Shown here in pieces: positions 20,726 through 29,998 of a DNA stretch of 64,000 bases. The notes below the pieces were generated by a model. That model saw nothing but the letters and a program-made list of their open reading frames with translations, did not search any database and was not told the DNA's origin. Every line of letters begins with the position of its first letter. The stretch's first letter is position 1. Source of the DNA: Streptomyces flaveus (GTDB taxonomy: Bacteria > Actinomycetota > Actinomycetes > Streptomycetales > Streptomycetaceae); assembly GCF_014647675.1 (NCBI RefSeq), contig NZ_BMPQ01000022.1, forward strand, positions 1 through 64,000, written 5' to 3'. The translations under genes and the position numbers were made by a program.

Positions 20726-23410
20726 ATGGTCCACTACGTGTACGAGTTCACCGAGGGCGGCCGTGACATGGCCGGCCTGCTCGGCGGCAAGGGCGCCAAC
20801 CTGGCCGAGATGACCCGCATGGGCCTGCCCGTGCCGCCCGGCTTCACCGTTTCGACGGAAGCCTGCCGCGCCTTCCTCGCCACGGGCGCCGAGCCGGACG
20901 GCCTGACCCGCGAGGTCTCCGACCATCTGACGGCCCTGGAAGAGGCCGCCGGACGGCGGCTGGGGCAGCCGGACGACCCGCTGCTGCTGTCCGTCCGCTC
21001 CGGGGCCCGCTTCTCCATGCCCGGCATGATGGAGACGATCCTCGACATCGGCCTGGGCGACGAATCCGTGCTCGGGCTGGCGAAGACCTCCGGGAACGAG
21101 CGCTTCGCCTGGGACTCCTACCGGCGCCTTGTGCAGATGTTCGGCAGCACCGTCATGGGCGTCGACAGCGCAGTGTTCGAGCAGGCCATGACGCAGCTCA
21201 AGGACCTGCGCGGCGCCCCGGACGATCTGCACCTGGACGCCGCCGACCTCGCCCAGCTCGTGGAGACGTACAAGAACCTGATCAAGCACGAGACCGGGGA
21301 GGACTTCCCCCAGCTCCCGGCGGAGCAGCTGCGCCGGGCGATCCTGGCGGTCTTCGAGTCCTGGAACGGCGAGCGCGCCCGGCTCTACCGCCGCCGCGAG
21401 CACATTCCCGACGACCTGGGCACCGCCGTCAACGTACAGACCATGGTCTTCGGCAACCTCGGCCCCGACTCCGGCAGCGGCGTCGCCTTCACCCGTGACC
21501 CGGCCACCGGCGCCCGAGGCGTGTACGGCGACTACCTGTCCAACGCGCAGGGCGAGGACGTCGTCGCCGGGATCCGCAACACCGTGCCGCTGGACGAACT
21601 GGGCCGCCTGAACCCACAGGCGTTCGCCCAACTCCGCGACCACATGCGGACGTTGGAGTCGCACTACCGGGACCTGTGCGACATCGAGTTCACCGTCGAG
21701 CGCGGCAGGCTGTGGATGCTGCAGACCCGCGTCGGCAAGCGCACCGCCGAGGCCGCGTTCGCCATCGCCGCCGAGCTGGTCGACGAGGAGCTCATCAGCG
21801 CGGACGAGGGGCTGGCGCGCGTCAGTGGGGATGGGCTGGCCCGGCTGATGTTCCCCCGGTTCGACACCTCGGCCGTCGGAGACCCGCTCGCGCACGGCAT
21901 CCCGGCCTCGCCGGGCGCCGCCGTCGGCGCCGCCGTGTTCGACTCCGCCGAGGCGGTCCGGCGGGCCGCCGCCGGGGAGAAGGTCGTCCTCGTACGGCAG
22001 GAGACCACACCCGACGACCTGCCCGGCATGATCGCCGCCCAGGCCGTGCTGACCAGCCGCGGCGGCAAGACTAGCCACGCGGCCGTCGTCGCCCGCGGCA
22101 TGGGCAAGGTCTGCGTGTGCGGGGCCGAAGAGATCACCGTGGACCCGCAGGGCCGCCGCTTCACTGTGGGCGACACCACCGTCGAGGAGGGCACGGTCAT
22201 CTCCGTCGACGGTTCGGAAGGCGCCGTCCATCCCGGCGCGGCTCCGCTGGTGGACTCGGCCGTGATGCGGTACTTCGAGACCGGCGAAGCCTCGGCCGGG
22301 CTGGTCGACGCCGTGGCCCGCGCCATGCAACAAGCAGACGGCGTACGGCGGTTGGGCGTGCGGGCGAACGCCGACACACCCGAGGACGCCGCCCGCGCCC
22401 GCCGGTTCGGCGCCGAGGGCATCGGACTGTGCCGCACCGAGCACATGTTCCTCGGCGACCGCCGGCAGCTGGTCGAGGCGATGATCCTGGCCCGCACCGA
22501 CGCCGAACGCGAACGGGCGCTGGCCGCGCTGCTGCCGCTCCAGCGGCAGGACTTCATCGGCATCCTGGAGGCGATGGACGGCCTGCCGGTCACCATCCGC
22601 CTCCTCGACCCGCCCCTGCACGAGTTCCTGCCCGACCGCACCGAACTCGCCGTACGGCTCGCCGCCGCCGAGGCGCACGGCAGCCCGCCCAGCGCGCACG
22701 ACGCCGAGCTGCTGGAGGCGGTGAACCGCATGCACGAGGAGAACCCGATGCTCGGCCTGCGCGGCGTACGCCTGGGCCTGGTGGCACCGGGACTGGTCGC
22801 CATGCAGGTACGGGCCATCGCCGAGGCGGTCGTGGAGCGCAAGCGGGCGGGCGGCGACCCGCAGGCGGAGATCATGGTGCCGCTGATCGACACGGTCGAG
22901 GAACTGCGGCTCGTCCGCGAGGAGGTGGAACAGGTACTGGCCGAGGTCAGCACAGAGTCCGGCGTCACTGTCGAGTGCCCGGTCGGCACGATGATCGAGC
23001 TGCCGAGGGCCGCCCTGACGGCGGGCCGGATCGCCCAGGAGGCGCAGTTCTTCTCCTTCGGCACCAACGACCTGACCCAGACCACCTGGGGCTTCTCCCG
23101 CGACGACGTGGAGGCGGCGTTCTTCTCCGCCTACCTCGACAAGGGCATCTTCAAGGTCTCCCCGTTCGAGACGATCGACCGCGAAGGCGTGGGCCGCCTG
23201 GTCGAGATCGCGGTCGCCGAGGGCCGCGCCGCCCGGCCGGGCCTGAAGATCGGCGTCTGCGGCGAGCACGGCGGGGACCCCGAATCGGTGCACTTCTTCC
23301 ACGGCGCGGGCCTCGACTACGTCTCCTGCTCACCGTTCCGGGTCCCGGTCGCCCGCCTGGAAGCGGGTCGGGCCGCGCTGACCGAGACGGAGGTCAGCGA
23401 CAGCAGGTGA
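20726..23410 (+). CDS. ppdK: Pyruvate, phosphate dikinase
   Basis: An 894-residue complete PPDK. The N-terminal ATP-grasp region has GGKGANLAEMTRMGLPVPPGFTVST and SVRSGARFSMPGMMETILDIG. The swivelling domain has the phosphorylated His451 in TSRGGKTSHAAVVARGMG. The PEP-binding barrel has GIGLCRTEHMF, FFSFGTNDLTQTTWGFSRDD and the catalytic Cys845 in GVCGEHGGDP. It interconverts PEP, AMP and PPi with pyruvate, ATP and Pi. In energy-limited cells it can raise glycolytic ATP yield or refill PEP. ATG 20726 follows AAGGAGAG. Confidence 0.96.
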   Translation: MVHYVYEFTEGGRDMAGLLGGKGANLAEMTRMGLPVPPGFTVSTEACRAFLATGAEPDGLTREVSDHLTALEEAAGRRLGQPDDPLLLSVRSGARFSMPGMMETILDIGLGDESVLGLAKTSGNERFAWDSYRRLVQMFGSTVMGVDSAVFEQAMTQLKDLRGAPDDLHLDAADLAQLVETYKNLIKHETGEDFPQLPAEQLRRAILAVFESWNGERARLYRRREHIPDDLGTAVNVQTMVFGNLGPDSGSGVAFTRDPATGARGVYGDYLSNAQGEDVVAGIRNTVPLDELGRLNPQAFAQLRDHMRTLESHYRDLCDIEFTVERGRLWMLQTRVGKRTAEAAFAIAAELVDEELISADEGLARVSGDGLARLMFPRFDTSAVGDPLAHGIPASPGAAVGAAVFDSAEAVRRAAAGEKVVLVRQETTPDDLPGMIAAQAVLTSRGGKTSHAAVVARGMGKVCVCGAEEITVDPQGRRFTVGDTTVEEGTVISVDGSEGAVHPGAAPLVDSAVMRYFETGEASAGLVDAVARAMQQADGVRRLGVRANADTPEDAARARRFGAEGIGLCRTEHMFLGDRRQLVEAMILARTDAERERALAALLPLQRQDFIGILEAMDGLPVTIRLLDPPLHEFLPDRTELAVRLAAAEAHGSPPSAHDAELLEAVNRMHEENPMLGLRGVRLGLVAPGLVAMQVRAIAEAVVERKRAGGDPQAEIMVPLIDTVEELRLVREEVEQVLAEVSTESGVTVECPVGTMIELPRAALTAGRIAQEAQFFSFGTNDLTQTTWGFSRDDVEAAFFSAYLDKGIFKVSPFETIDREGVGRLVEIAVAEGRAARPGLKIGVCGEHGGDPESVHFFHGAGLDYVSCSPFRVPVARLEAGRAALTETEVSDSR

Positions 23411-23478
23411 CACTCCCCGGAGGGCCGGAGCTGTAAGCCCGGCTTCGACCCTCCCGGCGGGCTGCTTTGCCCGGATCC

Positions 23479-23509
23479 GGCCGGCCCCGCCCCATCAGCG
23501 GGGTCGGCC
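23479..23509. terminator. Hairpin terminator after ppdK
   Basis: A 12-bp stem (GGCCGGCCCCGC with GCGGGGTCGGCC, one mismatch) and a short loop lie about 70 bp after the ppdK stop. There is no T-run, as usual in streptomycetes. Confidence 0.6.
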
Positions 23510-23520
23510 GTGATCACAAC

Positions 23521-23556
23521 GGGACCCACGGCCCGTCCGCCGGGGCCGATCGGCCC
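23521..23556. promoter_or_regulatory. Tandem OsdR/DosR-like boxes upstream of the HPF-like gene
   Basis: GGGACCCACGGCCC (23521-23534) and GGGCCGATCGGCCC (23543-23556; a perfect 16-bp palindrome at 23542-23557). Starts are exactly 22 bp apart, 70-105 bp before the start codon. Confidence 0.78.
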
Positions 23557-23625
23557 CGGGGCCACGGCCGGTCTCGGCGAAAGGCTGGAGCCGGCAGAGA
23601 ACGAGAACAAGAAGGAGTGGTCGGC

Positions 23626-24054
23626 ATGACTGGCAGGGACGCTGGAGCCCGCGATACCGCCGCTGTTGTCCAGGTACGGGCCGAAGGCAAGGTCGGTGAG
23701 GAGGCCCTCGCGTACGCCCGTTCCAAGATCGACGCTGTCGTGAGCCGGCCGGGGCTGCCGGCGGTCACCGGCGAGGTGAGGATCGCCAAGGCGACGGCCC
23801 ATCACGCCGATCACCCGTGGTCGGCCGTGGCCGACCTCCGGGTGGGCCGCACCGTCGTGGTCGTTCACGCGCAGGAGGCCACCAGCCAGGAAGTCACCGA
23901 CCGGCTGCAGGACCGGCTGCGCCGTCAGGTGGAGCGAGCGGCCCACGGGGGCAACGCCGCCCACAAGCCGGTCACCCCGCCCTGGCGCGGCGGGCAACCG
24001 GACGAAGCCCTCGCGGGCCGCGACGCGGGACAGCAGGACACCCGCTCGGCGTGA
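23626..24054 (+). CDS. HPF/RaiA-like ribosome hibernation protein
   Basis: A 142-residue protein. Residues 15-105 look like the S30AE/HPF fold: VQVRAEGKVGEEALAYARSKIDAVV, GEVRIAKATAHHADHPWSAVADLRVG, VVVHAQEATSQEVTDRLQDRLRRQVER. The remaining tail is polar and lacks the long-HPF dimerisation domain. HPF proteins bind the 30S decoding region and inactivate ribosomes in stasis; in M. tuberculosis an HPF-like DosR-regulon protein (Rv0079) has a comparable role. AAGGAG precedes ATG 23626. Its own tandem boxes indicate induction together with osdR targets. Confidence 0.8.
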   Translation: MTGRDAGARDTAAVVQVRAEGKVGEEALAYARSKIDAVVSRPGLPAVTGEVRIAKATAHHADHPWSAVADLRVGRTVVVVHAQEATSQEVTDRLQDRLRRQVERAAHGGNAAHKPVTPPWRGGQPDEALAGRDAGQQDTRSA

Positions 24055-24180
24055 CCCGCCCGGGCAACGATCCGTGCAGGGCTAGGGCCGCGGCGCCGTT
24101 CCAGGAGTACCCACCGCGGGCCGGCCTTCCTGGCCTTCTGTGTGGCAGTTCCGTGCCCGGACCGAGTGCGGCCGAGGAGA

Positions 24181-24216
24181 GGGCGGTTCGGCCCGGGGAC
24201 TCGGGACCAGGTGGCC
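24181..24216. promoter_or_regulatory. Tandem OsdR/DosR-like boxes upstream of CBS-BON gene
   Basis: GGGCGGTTCGGCCC (24181-24194) and GGGACCAGGTGGCC (24203-24216), starts 22 bp apart. The rest of the 391-bp gap (24055-24445) shows no convincing gene. The boxes are about 230-265 bp from the start codon, so a long leader is implied. Confidence 0.62.
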
Positions 24217-24445
24217 CCTGCGCCATCAAGCCGGTGCGCGGGAGGCTGAAGAGGCATCGGGGGGCCGGCTACCCGGGACAGTCCAACGGGACAGCAGCGG
24301 CCGGACCGGCCGCCATCACCCGCGAGTTCCGGCCCCCGATGCCCACCGCAGGAGCACGACCCCCTGCAAGGATCCGTCGGCCCGCAGGGCCGTGCGCAAG
24401 GGATACCGGTCGCGCTCCGCACGCACCAGTGTGAAGGGAACCGCC

Positions 24446-25171
24446 ATGAAGACCTCCAAGGTCGGCGAAGTGATGACCTCCGAGGTCATCGGGGCCCGCC
24501 AGGAGACACCGTTCAAGGACGTGGCACAGCTGCTGGCCCGGCACCACATCAGCGGGCTGCCGGTTGTGGACGCCGACGACAAGGTCCTCGGCGTGATCTC
24601 CGAGACCGACCTGATACGCCGACAGGCGGCGAAGGCCGAACGGGACCGGGGAGGCCGCTTCCGGCTGCCGGCGCTGCGCCGGAAGGTGCGTATCGCGGCC
24701 GCCAAGGCCCGTGCCATGACCGCCGGGCAGCTGATGTCGACACCCGCGATCACCGTGCACCCGGAACAGGCCGTCGCGGACGCCGCACGGGTCATGGAGC
24801 GCCACCACATCGAACGGCTGCCCGTGGTGGACGAGGAGGACCGCCTGATCGGCATCGCCACCCGTCGCGACCTGCTGAGGGTCTTCCTGCGCACCGACGA
24901 GGAGATCCGCCAGGAGATCATCGACGAGGTCCTGACCCGCGCCATGTGCCTGCCGCCCCACACCGTCATCGTCTCCGTCCACGACGGCACGGCCACGCTG
25001 GAGGGACGCCTGGAACGCCGCAGCGACATTCCGCTGGTGGTCCAGCTGACCTGGCGGGTGGACGGCGTGGTGGGCGTGATGAACAGCCTCACCTTCCGCA
25101 TCGACGACACCCGGCCGCCCGAGAAGCACCCCTCGCACCGGGTCGCCCACCACTGGCTACCCGAGCGGTAA
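24446..25171 (+). CDS. CBS-pair plus BON domain protein
   Basis: A 241-residue protein with two CBS motifs: VMTSEVIGARQETPFKDVAQLLARHHISGLPVVD with GVISETDLIRR, and LMSTPAITVHPEQAVADAARVMERHHIERLPVVD with GIATRRDLLRVFL. They are joined by a basic linker (KAERDRGGRFRLPALRRKVRIAAAKAR). A C-terminal BON domain (about 165-225; VSVHDGTATLEGRLERRSDIPLVVQLTWRVDGVVGVMNSLTF) follows. CBS pairs bind adenine nucleotides and BON domains contact membranes or phospholipids, so an energy-sensing role is plausible. Two paralogues follow at 37.1 and 38.9 kb. Confidence 0.9.
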   Translation: MKTSKVGEVMTSEVIGARQETPFKDVAQLLARHHISGLPVVDADDKVLGVISETDLIRRQAAKAERDRGGRFRLPALRRKVRIAAAKARAMTAGQLMSTPAITVHPEQAVADAARVMERHHIERLPVVDEEDRLIGIATRRDLLRVFLRTDEEIRQEIIDEVLTRAMCLPPHTVIVSVHDGTATLEGRLERRSDIPLVVQLTWRVDGVVGVMNSLTFRIDDTRPPEKHPSHRVAHHWLPER

Positions 25172-25231
25172 CCCCGGCGCCGCTCGGTGAACCACCGGTG
25201 CACGCTCAGTCCGACCGGCCCCGGCGATCCG

Positions 25232-25265
25232 GGGCCGGTCGGGCCCCGGCCGGGACCTTCGGCGC
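25232..25265. promoter_or_regulatory. Tandem OsdR/DosR-like boxes upstream of adhE
   Basis: GGGCCGGTCGGGCC (25232-25245) and GGGACCTTCGGCGC (25252-25265), starts 20 bp apart, 130-160 bp before the adhE start. Confidence 0.62.
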
Positions 25266-25393
25266 CTGGGTGGCGGCTCCCGCCTGCGGGACGGTGGTAC
25301 TGGGAGCGGTACCGATCCCTCGCAATGCCGCTCCTCACACGGCAAGTTGCCGGTCTTCCGGCCCATGACCTCGACGACGGAGGCGCAATCCCC

Positions 25394-28069
25394 ATGACCC
25401 GACAGGACGCCCGAACCCGAGCCGCCGCCCCGGACGGCGCGCCGTCCGAGACCGCCATCGCGGTGGATCGACTGGTCACGAACGGGCTCAAGGCGCTCGC
25501 CGACTACGAGGCGCTGACGCAGGAGCAGGTCGACCACATCGTGAAGAAGGCGTCGGTCGCCGCCCTGGACCAGCACACCGCGCTGGCCCTGCTCGCGGTG
25601 GAGGAGACCGGCCGTGGCCTCTTCGAGGACAAGGCCGCCAAGAACATGTTCGCGTGCGAGCACGTCACGCACAGCATGGGGAAGATGAAGACCGTCGGCG
25701 TCATCGCCCGCGACGACATCGACGACATGCTCGAGATCGCCGAACCGGTCGGCGTCGTGTGCGCGGTCACCCCCGTCACCAACCCGACCTCCACCACGAT
25801 CTTCAAGGCGCTCATCGCGCTGAAGACCCGCAACCCGGTCGTCTTCGCCTTCCACCCCTCCGCCCAGCGGTGCAGCGCCGAGGCGGCCCGCATCGTGCGC
25901 GACGCGGCCGTCGCCGCGGGAGCGCCGAAGCACTGCGTGCAGTGGATCGAGACGCCGTCCATCGAGGCGACCGGCGCGCTGATGCACCACCCAGGGGTGT
26001 CGCTGATCCTGGCGACCGGCGGCAACGCGATGGTGAAGGCCGCGTACTCGGCCGGCAAGCCCGCCCTCGGTGTCGGCGCCGGCAACGTCCCGGCGTACGT
26101 ACACAAGAGCGCCAAGCTGCGCCGGGCCGTCAACGACCTGGTGCTGTCCAAGTCGTTCGACAACGGCATGATCTGCGCCTCCGAGCAGGCCGTCATCCTG
26201 GACACCGAGATCTACGACGCCGCCCTGGCCGAGTTCCGCACCCTGCACGCCCACCTGGCCACGGCCGAGGAGAAGGCGAAGCTGGAGGCGTTCCTCTTCC
26301 CGACCGACAAGGCCGCGGGCGGTGGCTGCGAACCCAAGGTCAACGCGGCGGCCGTCGGGCAGAGCCCGGCATGGATCGCCGAGCAGGCCGGCTTCAGCGT
26401 GCCCGAGGACACCTCGGTCATCCTGGTCGAGGCCGAACGGGTCGGCCCGGACGAGCCGTTGACCCGCGAGAAGCTCTGCCCGGTACTCGCCGTGCTGCGC
26501 GCCGGCTCCGAACAGCGGGGCTTCGACCTGGCCGCCGACATGGTCGCCTTCCACGGCCAGGGCCACACCGCCGTCATCCACACCGAGGACAAGGCACTGG
26601 CCGAGGCGTACGGCACCCGCATGAAGACGGTACGGGTCATCGTCAACGCGCCCTCCTCGCAGGGCGCCATCGGCGGCATCTACAACAGCCTGCTGCCGTC
26701 GCTGACGCTCGGCTGCGGCTCCTGGGGCAGCACGTCGGTGTCCAACAACGTCTCCGCCGCGCAGCTGCTGAACGTCAAGCGAGTCACCACCCGCCACAAC
26801 AACCTGCAGTGGTTCAAGGTCCCGCCGAAGATCTACTTCGAGCCGGGGTCCATCCGCTACCTGGCCTCGATGCCCGACGTCCACCGCGTCACCGTCGTCA
26901 CCGACGCGACCATGACCCGCCTCGGCTTCGTCGACCGCATCGGCCGCGTCCTGCAACGCCGCCACGAGCCCGTGACCCTGCAGATCATCGACAACGTCGA
27001 GCCGGAGCCCAGCATCGACTCCGTCCAGCGCGGCGCCCGGCTCATGCGCGACTTCCGCCCGGACACCATCATCGCGCTGGGCGGCGGCTCGCCCATGGAC
27101 GCGGCGAAGGTGATGTGGCTGCTGTACGAGCAGCAGGCGGCCGGCAAGGACCTGGACTTCGCGGACATGCGGCAGAAGTTCTCCGACATCCGCAAGCGGG
27201 CCTTCCGCTTCCCGGTCCTCGGTGAGTTTGCCCGCCTGGTGTGCATCCCCACCACCTCCGGCACGGGTGCGGAGGTCACTCCGTTCGCCGTCATCTCCGA
27301 CCCCGCCACCGGCAAGAAGTACCCCCTCGCGGACTACGCGCTCACCCCCAGCGTGGCCATCGTCGACCCGCTGCTCACCGCCGATCTGCCCCCGGCCCTC
27401 GCGGCCGACAGCGGCTTCGACGCCCTCACCCACGCCATCGAGGCGTACGTGTCGGTGTACGCCAACGACTTCACCGACGGCCCGGCCCTGCACGCCATCC
27501 GGCTCATCTTCGACCACCTCGACGCCGCGGTGAACAACCGTGCGGGCAGCGCCGAGGCGCGGGAGAAGATGCACAACGCCGGCACCATCGCCGGCATGGC
27601 CTTCGGCAACGCCTTCCTCGGCATCGTCCACGCCATGTCCCACACCCTCGGCGCCACCTTCCACATCGCCCACGGCCGCACCAACGCCGTCCTGCTGCCG
27701 CACGTCATCCGCTACAACGGCACCGTCCCGAGCAAGCTCACCGGCTGGCCGAAGTACGAGAACTACCGTGCCCCCGAACGCTTCCAGGACATCGCCCGCA
27801 CCCTGGGCCTGCCCGCCACCACCCCCGCCGAGGGCGTCGAATCCCTCGCCACCGCGGTGGAACGGCTGCGTACCGCCGTCGGCATCGAGCCGTCCTTCCA
27901 GGCCCTCGGCATCGACGAGCGCGCCTTCCTCGACGCCCTGCCCCGACAGGCCATGAACGCCTACGAGGACCAGTGCGCGCCGGCCAACCCGCGCATGCCG
28001 ATGCTCGACGACATGCAGCAGCTCATGAAGGCGGCCTACTACGGACCGGTCGACTTGCCTGGCAAGTAG
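25394..28069 (+). CDS. adhE: Bifunctional acetaldehyde-CoA / alcohol dehydrogenase AdhE
   Basis: An 891-residue fusion. The N-terminal CoA-acylating aldehyde dehydrogenase (about 15-450) has VCAVTPVTNPTSTTIFKALIALKTRNP and catalytic Cys261 in SFDNGMICASEQAVI. The C-terminal iron-dependent ADH (about 465-890) has IIALGGGSPMDAAKVMWLLYE, PTTSGTGAEVTPFAVI and the metal-binding His cluster in FDALTHAIEAYVS and HAMSHTLGATFHIAHGRTNAVL. It reduces acetyl-CoA to ethanol and regenerates two NAD+. A full-length AdhE in a mainly aerobic actinomycete fits a fermentative survival mode. ATG 25394 matches the family; ATG 25325 in the same frame is an alternative. Confidence 0.96.
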   Translation: MTRQDARTRAAAPDGAPSETAIAVDRLVTNGLKALADYEALTQEQVDHIVKKASVAALDQHTALALLAVEETGRGLFEDKAAKNMFACEHVTHSMGKMKTVGVIARDDIDDMLEIAEPVGVVCAVTPVTNPTSTTIFKALIALKTRNPVVFAFHPSAQRCSAEAARIVRDAAVAAGAPKHCVQWIETPSIEATGALMHHPGVSLILATGGNAMVKAAYSAGKPALGVGAGNVPAYVHKSAKLRRAVNDLVLSKSFDNGMICASEQAVILDTEIYDAALAEFRTLHAHLATAEEKAKLEAFLFPTDKAAGGGCEPKVNAAAVGQSPAWIAEQAGFSVPEDTSVILVEAERVGPDEPLTREKLCPVLAVLRAGSEQRGFDLAADMVAFHGQGHTAVIHTEDKALAEAYGTRMKTVRVIVNAPSSQGAIGGIYNSLLPSLTLGCGSWGSTSVSNNVSAAQLLNVKRVTTRHNNLQWFKVPPKIYFEPGSIRYLASMPDVHRVTVVTDATMTRLGFVDRIGRVLQRRHEPVTLQIIDNVEPEPSIDSVQRGARLMRDFRPDTIIALGGGSPMDAAKVMWLLYEQQAAGKDLDFADMRQKFSDIRKRAFRFPVLGEFARLVCIPTTSGTGAEVTPFAVISDPATGKKYPLADYALTPSVAIVDPLLTADLPPALAADSGFDALTHAIEAYVSVYANDFTDGPALHAIRLIFDHLDAAVNNRAGSAEAREKMHNAGTIAGMAFGNAFLGIVHAMSHTLGATFHIAHGRTNAVLLPHVIRYNGTVPSKLTGWPKYENYRAPERFQDIARTLGLPATTPAEGVESLATAVERLRTAVGIEPSFQALGIDERAFLDALPRQAMNAYEDQCAPANPRMPMLDDMQQLMKAAYYGPVDLPGK

Positions 28070-28077
28070 GACCGGTC

Positions 28078-28171
28078 GGGCGGCGGGGCCGTGGGCAAGG
28101 GCCCCAGCAAGGCGAGATCGAGCCGATGCTTGATCGCCCCTCTGGGGCCCTCGCCCACGGCCCCGCCGCCC
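28078..28171. terminator. Long imperfect inverted repeat after adhE
   Basis: Two 28-nt arms (28078-28105 and 28144-28171) pair with one mismatch around a 38-nt loop. It starts eight bases after the adhE stop, so it probably terminates adhE. The distal arm abuts the break point of a truncated ADH gene on the other strand, so it may also mark a rearrangement. Confidence 0.6.
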
Positions 28172-28173
28172 TT

Positions 28174-28338
28174 TCCTGGTTTCACCTCGGGCAGATCGCC
28201 GCGCAGGATGTGCAGATCAGTGCCGCAGATGGTGGTGGCGTCGACGCGCACGATGGCGTCGGTGGGGTCCTCGATTACGGGATCCGTGACCGTGTCCCAG
28301 GAGGTCTGTTCGGGGCCGTGGTAGACGAGTGCTCGCAT
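28174..28338 (-). pseudogene. N-terminal remnant of a zinc alcohol dehydrogenase
   Basis: From ATG 28338, 55 codons encode MRALVYHGPEQTSWDTV, VRVDATTICGTDLHILRGD and LPEVKPG, the N-terminus of an MDR-family zinc ADH with the catalytic-zinc Cys. Homology ends abruptly at the inverted repeat, and the remaining residues to the stop at 28039 are unrelated. The ADH class differs from the intact gene at 12.8 kb and from the remnant at 20.5 kb. Confidence 0.75.
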
Positions 28339-28423
28339 GGTCACCCACTCCCTGGCTACCTCGGCTGCCTCCCCTCCACGGTCGCTCTCGCAGCATGTCC
28401 GGGCAACTGGGACTGTGGAGTCC

Positions 28424-29998
28424 TCAGGACCGTTGGACAGCGCAGATCAGTGAAAGCCAGCCGCTCAGCCCGGCCGCGTCGGCGCTCCCGCACCGGAAGC
28501 CGACATGCCCGTCCGGGCGGACCGCCACCAGCCCGCGGCCTGGGCTGTTCGTCAGCCGGAGGACGGTGACGTGGGGACCGAGCACCGCGTCCGGCGGCGG
28601 GTCGGCGTCGCGCTGCAGCAACAGGTACACACCCGGACGGGCCAGCAGCCCGTGCAACCGTTGTGGAGGCCCCCCGACGCTGACGGTCGCGTCCGGTAGG
28701 CGGTCTCCAGGGCGGGGAGCGCCACGGAGGTGCGGTGTTCCCTCCACCGAAAGGGGGCTGCGCCGGTAGCTCACCCGTAGCTGGGAGATGAGACGGATGC
28801 CCTCGGCGACCAGCCGTCGCCGATTCAGGAGGACCGGCACGGCGGGGGCTGCGCGCGCAGCAGCCCCCGCGCGCAGCCACGAGGGGATCCGGCCCGTCGA
28901 CGCCTCCGCCCAGAACGCCGTATGTGTGAGGACGAGCCGTCGGTGGGCAGCCGGCCTGCGCTCCCTGTCGTAGGAGTCGAGCAGCACTTCGGCATCCCGC
29001 CTGCCCGTGGACTGGCCGGAGCAGTTCGCCGCGAAACCGAGCTTCCAGCCGAGATTCACCGCGTCCTGGATGCCCGCGTTCATGCCCTGGCCGGTGGCCG
29101 GTGAGTAGTTGTGCGCCGCGTCCCCCGCGAGGAAGAGCCGTCCCTGGCGGAATCGTGTGGCGAGGCTGCACTGCAGCGGCACCCGCGCGGACCACGCGAG
29201 CCGCTCGATCCGTACGTCCAGCCCGGCGTCGCTCAGGAGCCGCTGGAGCTCGGCCCACGGAACAACGGGTCCGGGCTGGCCGAAGCCCAGCCCGGACCCG
29301 CCGTGGGACGCCCGCGTGGCCAGCAGCCGCCAGGTGGCCTGCTCTCCGAGTGGGAAGAGGAACAGCAGTCCTTGACGCCCGGCGGACAACTGGGCCCCGG
29401 AACCGCCGGAATTGCCGCTGAGGTCCAGGTCGGCGAGGACCACCTCTTCGGCATAGGGCCTGCCGTGCCACCCGATGCCGGCGCAGGCCCGCACGGTACT
29501 GGCTGGGCCGTCGCAGCCGGCGACGAAGGGGCAGCGGATCTCCTCCGTACGCTCCTTCTGTGAGCGCAGCACGGCACGCGCGCTGTGCTTGTCATCGCGG
29601 GTGGTGACCAGTTCGGTGCCCCGTTCCACTGCCACCCCGCGGTCGGTAAGCGCCTGGGTCAGCACCCTCTCGACATCCGTCTGGCGCACCAGCGACAGAT
29701 GCGGGAACGCCGTGTCGGGCAGCGCGAGGTCCGCGAGGCCGACTTCGACGACGCGGGAGCCGAGATGAAGAGCGGCCGTCGGGGCGGTGTCCGCCAGCTC
29801 CAGCAGGGCGTCTATGACGCCGAGGGGGCGCAGGACCTCCAGGGTGCGTGGGTGCAGGATGAGCGCGCGGGAGGGCCGGAACGCCTCGGGACGCCGCTCG
29901 ACGACCCGGATCCGTGCTCCGTGGTCATGGGCCTGCAGGGCCAGGGTGAGGCCGGTCGGACCGGCCCCGACCACGAGGACGTCCACTTCTGTCTTCAT
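28424..29998 (-). CDS. FAD-dependent aromatic monooxygenase (PHBH/MhpA type)
   Basis: A 524-residue group A flavoprotein hydroxylase. It has VDVLVVGAGPTGLTLALQA (FAD ADP site), FVAGCDGPASTVRA (DG motif) and GRLFLAGDAAHNYSPATGQGMNAGIQDAVNLGWKL (GD motif). A thioredoxin-like C-terminal domain (about 400-524; PDATVSVGGPPQRLHGLLARPGVYLLLQ) follows. Homologues hydroxylate phenols or aromatic polyketides with NAD(P)H and O2. The substrate is unknown. It is translationally coupled (ATGA) to the upstream gene at 29995-30561. An O2-consuming enzyme looks out of place in a hypoxia island and may be cargo. Confidence 0.88.
   Translation of the reverse strand: MKTEVDVLVVGAGPTGLTLALQAHDHGARIRVVERRPEAFRPSRALILHPRTLEVLRPLGVIDALLELADTAPTAALHLGSRVVEVGLADLALPDTAFPHLSLVRQTDVERVLTQALTDRGVAVERGTELVTTRDDKHSARAVLRSQKERTEEIRCPFVAGCDGPASTVRACAGIGWHGRPYAEEVVLADLDLSGNSGGSGAQLSAGRQGLLFLFPLGEQATWRLLATRASHGGSGLGFGQPGPVVPWAELQRLLSDAGLDVRIERLAWSARVPLQCSLATRFRQGRLFLAGDAAHNYSPATGQGMNAGIQDAVNLGWKLGFAANCSGQSTGRRDAEVLLDSYDRERRPAAHRRLVLTHTAFWAEASTGRIPSWLRAGAAARAAPAVPVLLNRRRLVAEGIRLISQLRVSYRRSPLSVEGTPHLRGAPRPGDRLPDATVSVGGPPQRLHGLLARPGVYLLLQRDADPPPDAVLGPHVTVLRLTNSPGRGLVAVRPDGHVGFRCGSADAAGLSGWLSLICAVQRS

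Noticed and set aside
28078..28171. Inverted repeat as insertion-sequence ends
   Set aside because: The arms are only 38 bp apart with no coding content or target duplication between or around them.
28409..28424. Mycobacterial-style DosR site GGGACTGTGGAGTCCT upstream of the ADH remnant
   Set aside because: Half-sites are separated by four bases instead of two, and it overlaps the end of the monooxygenase gene; probably chance.
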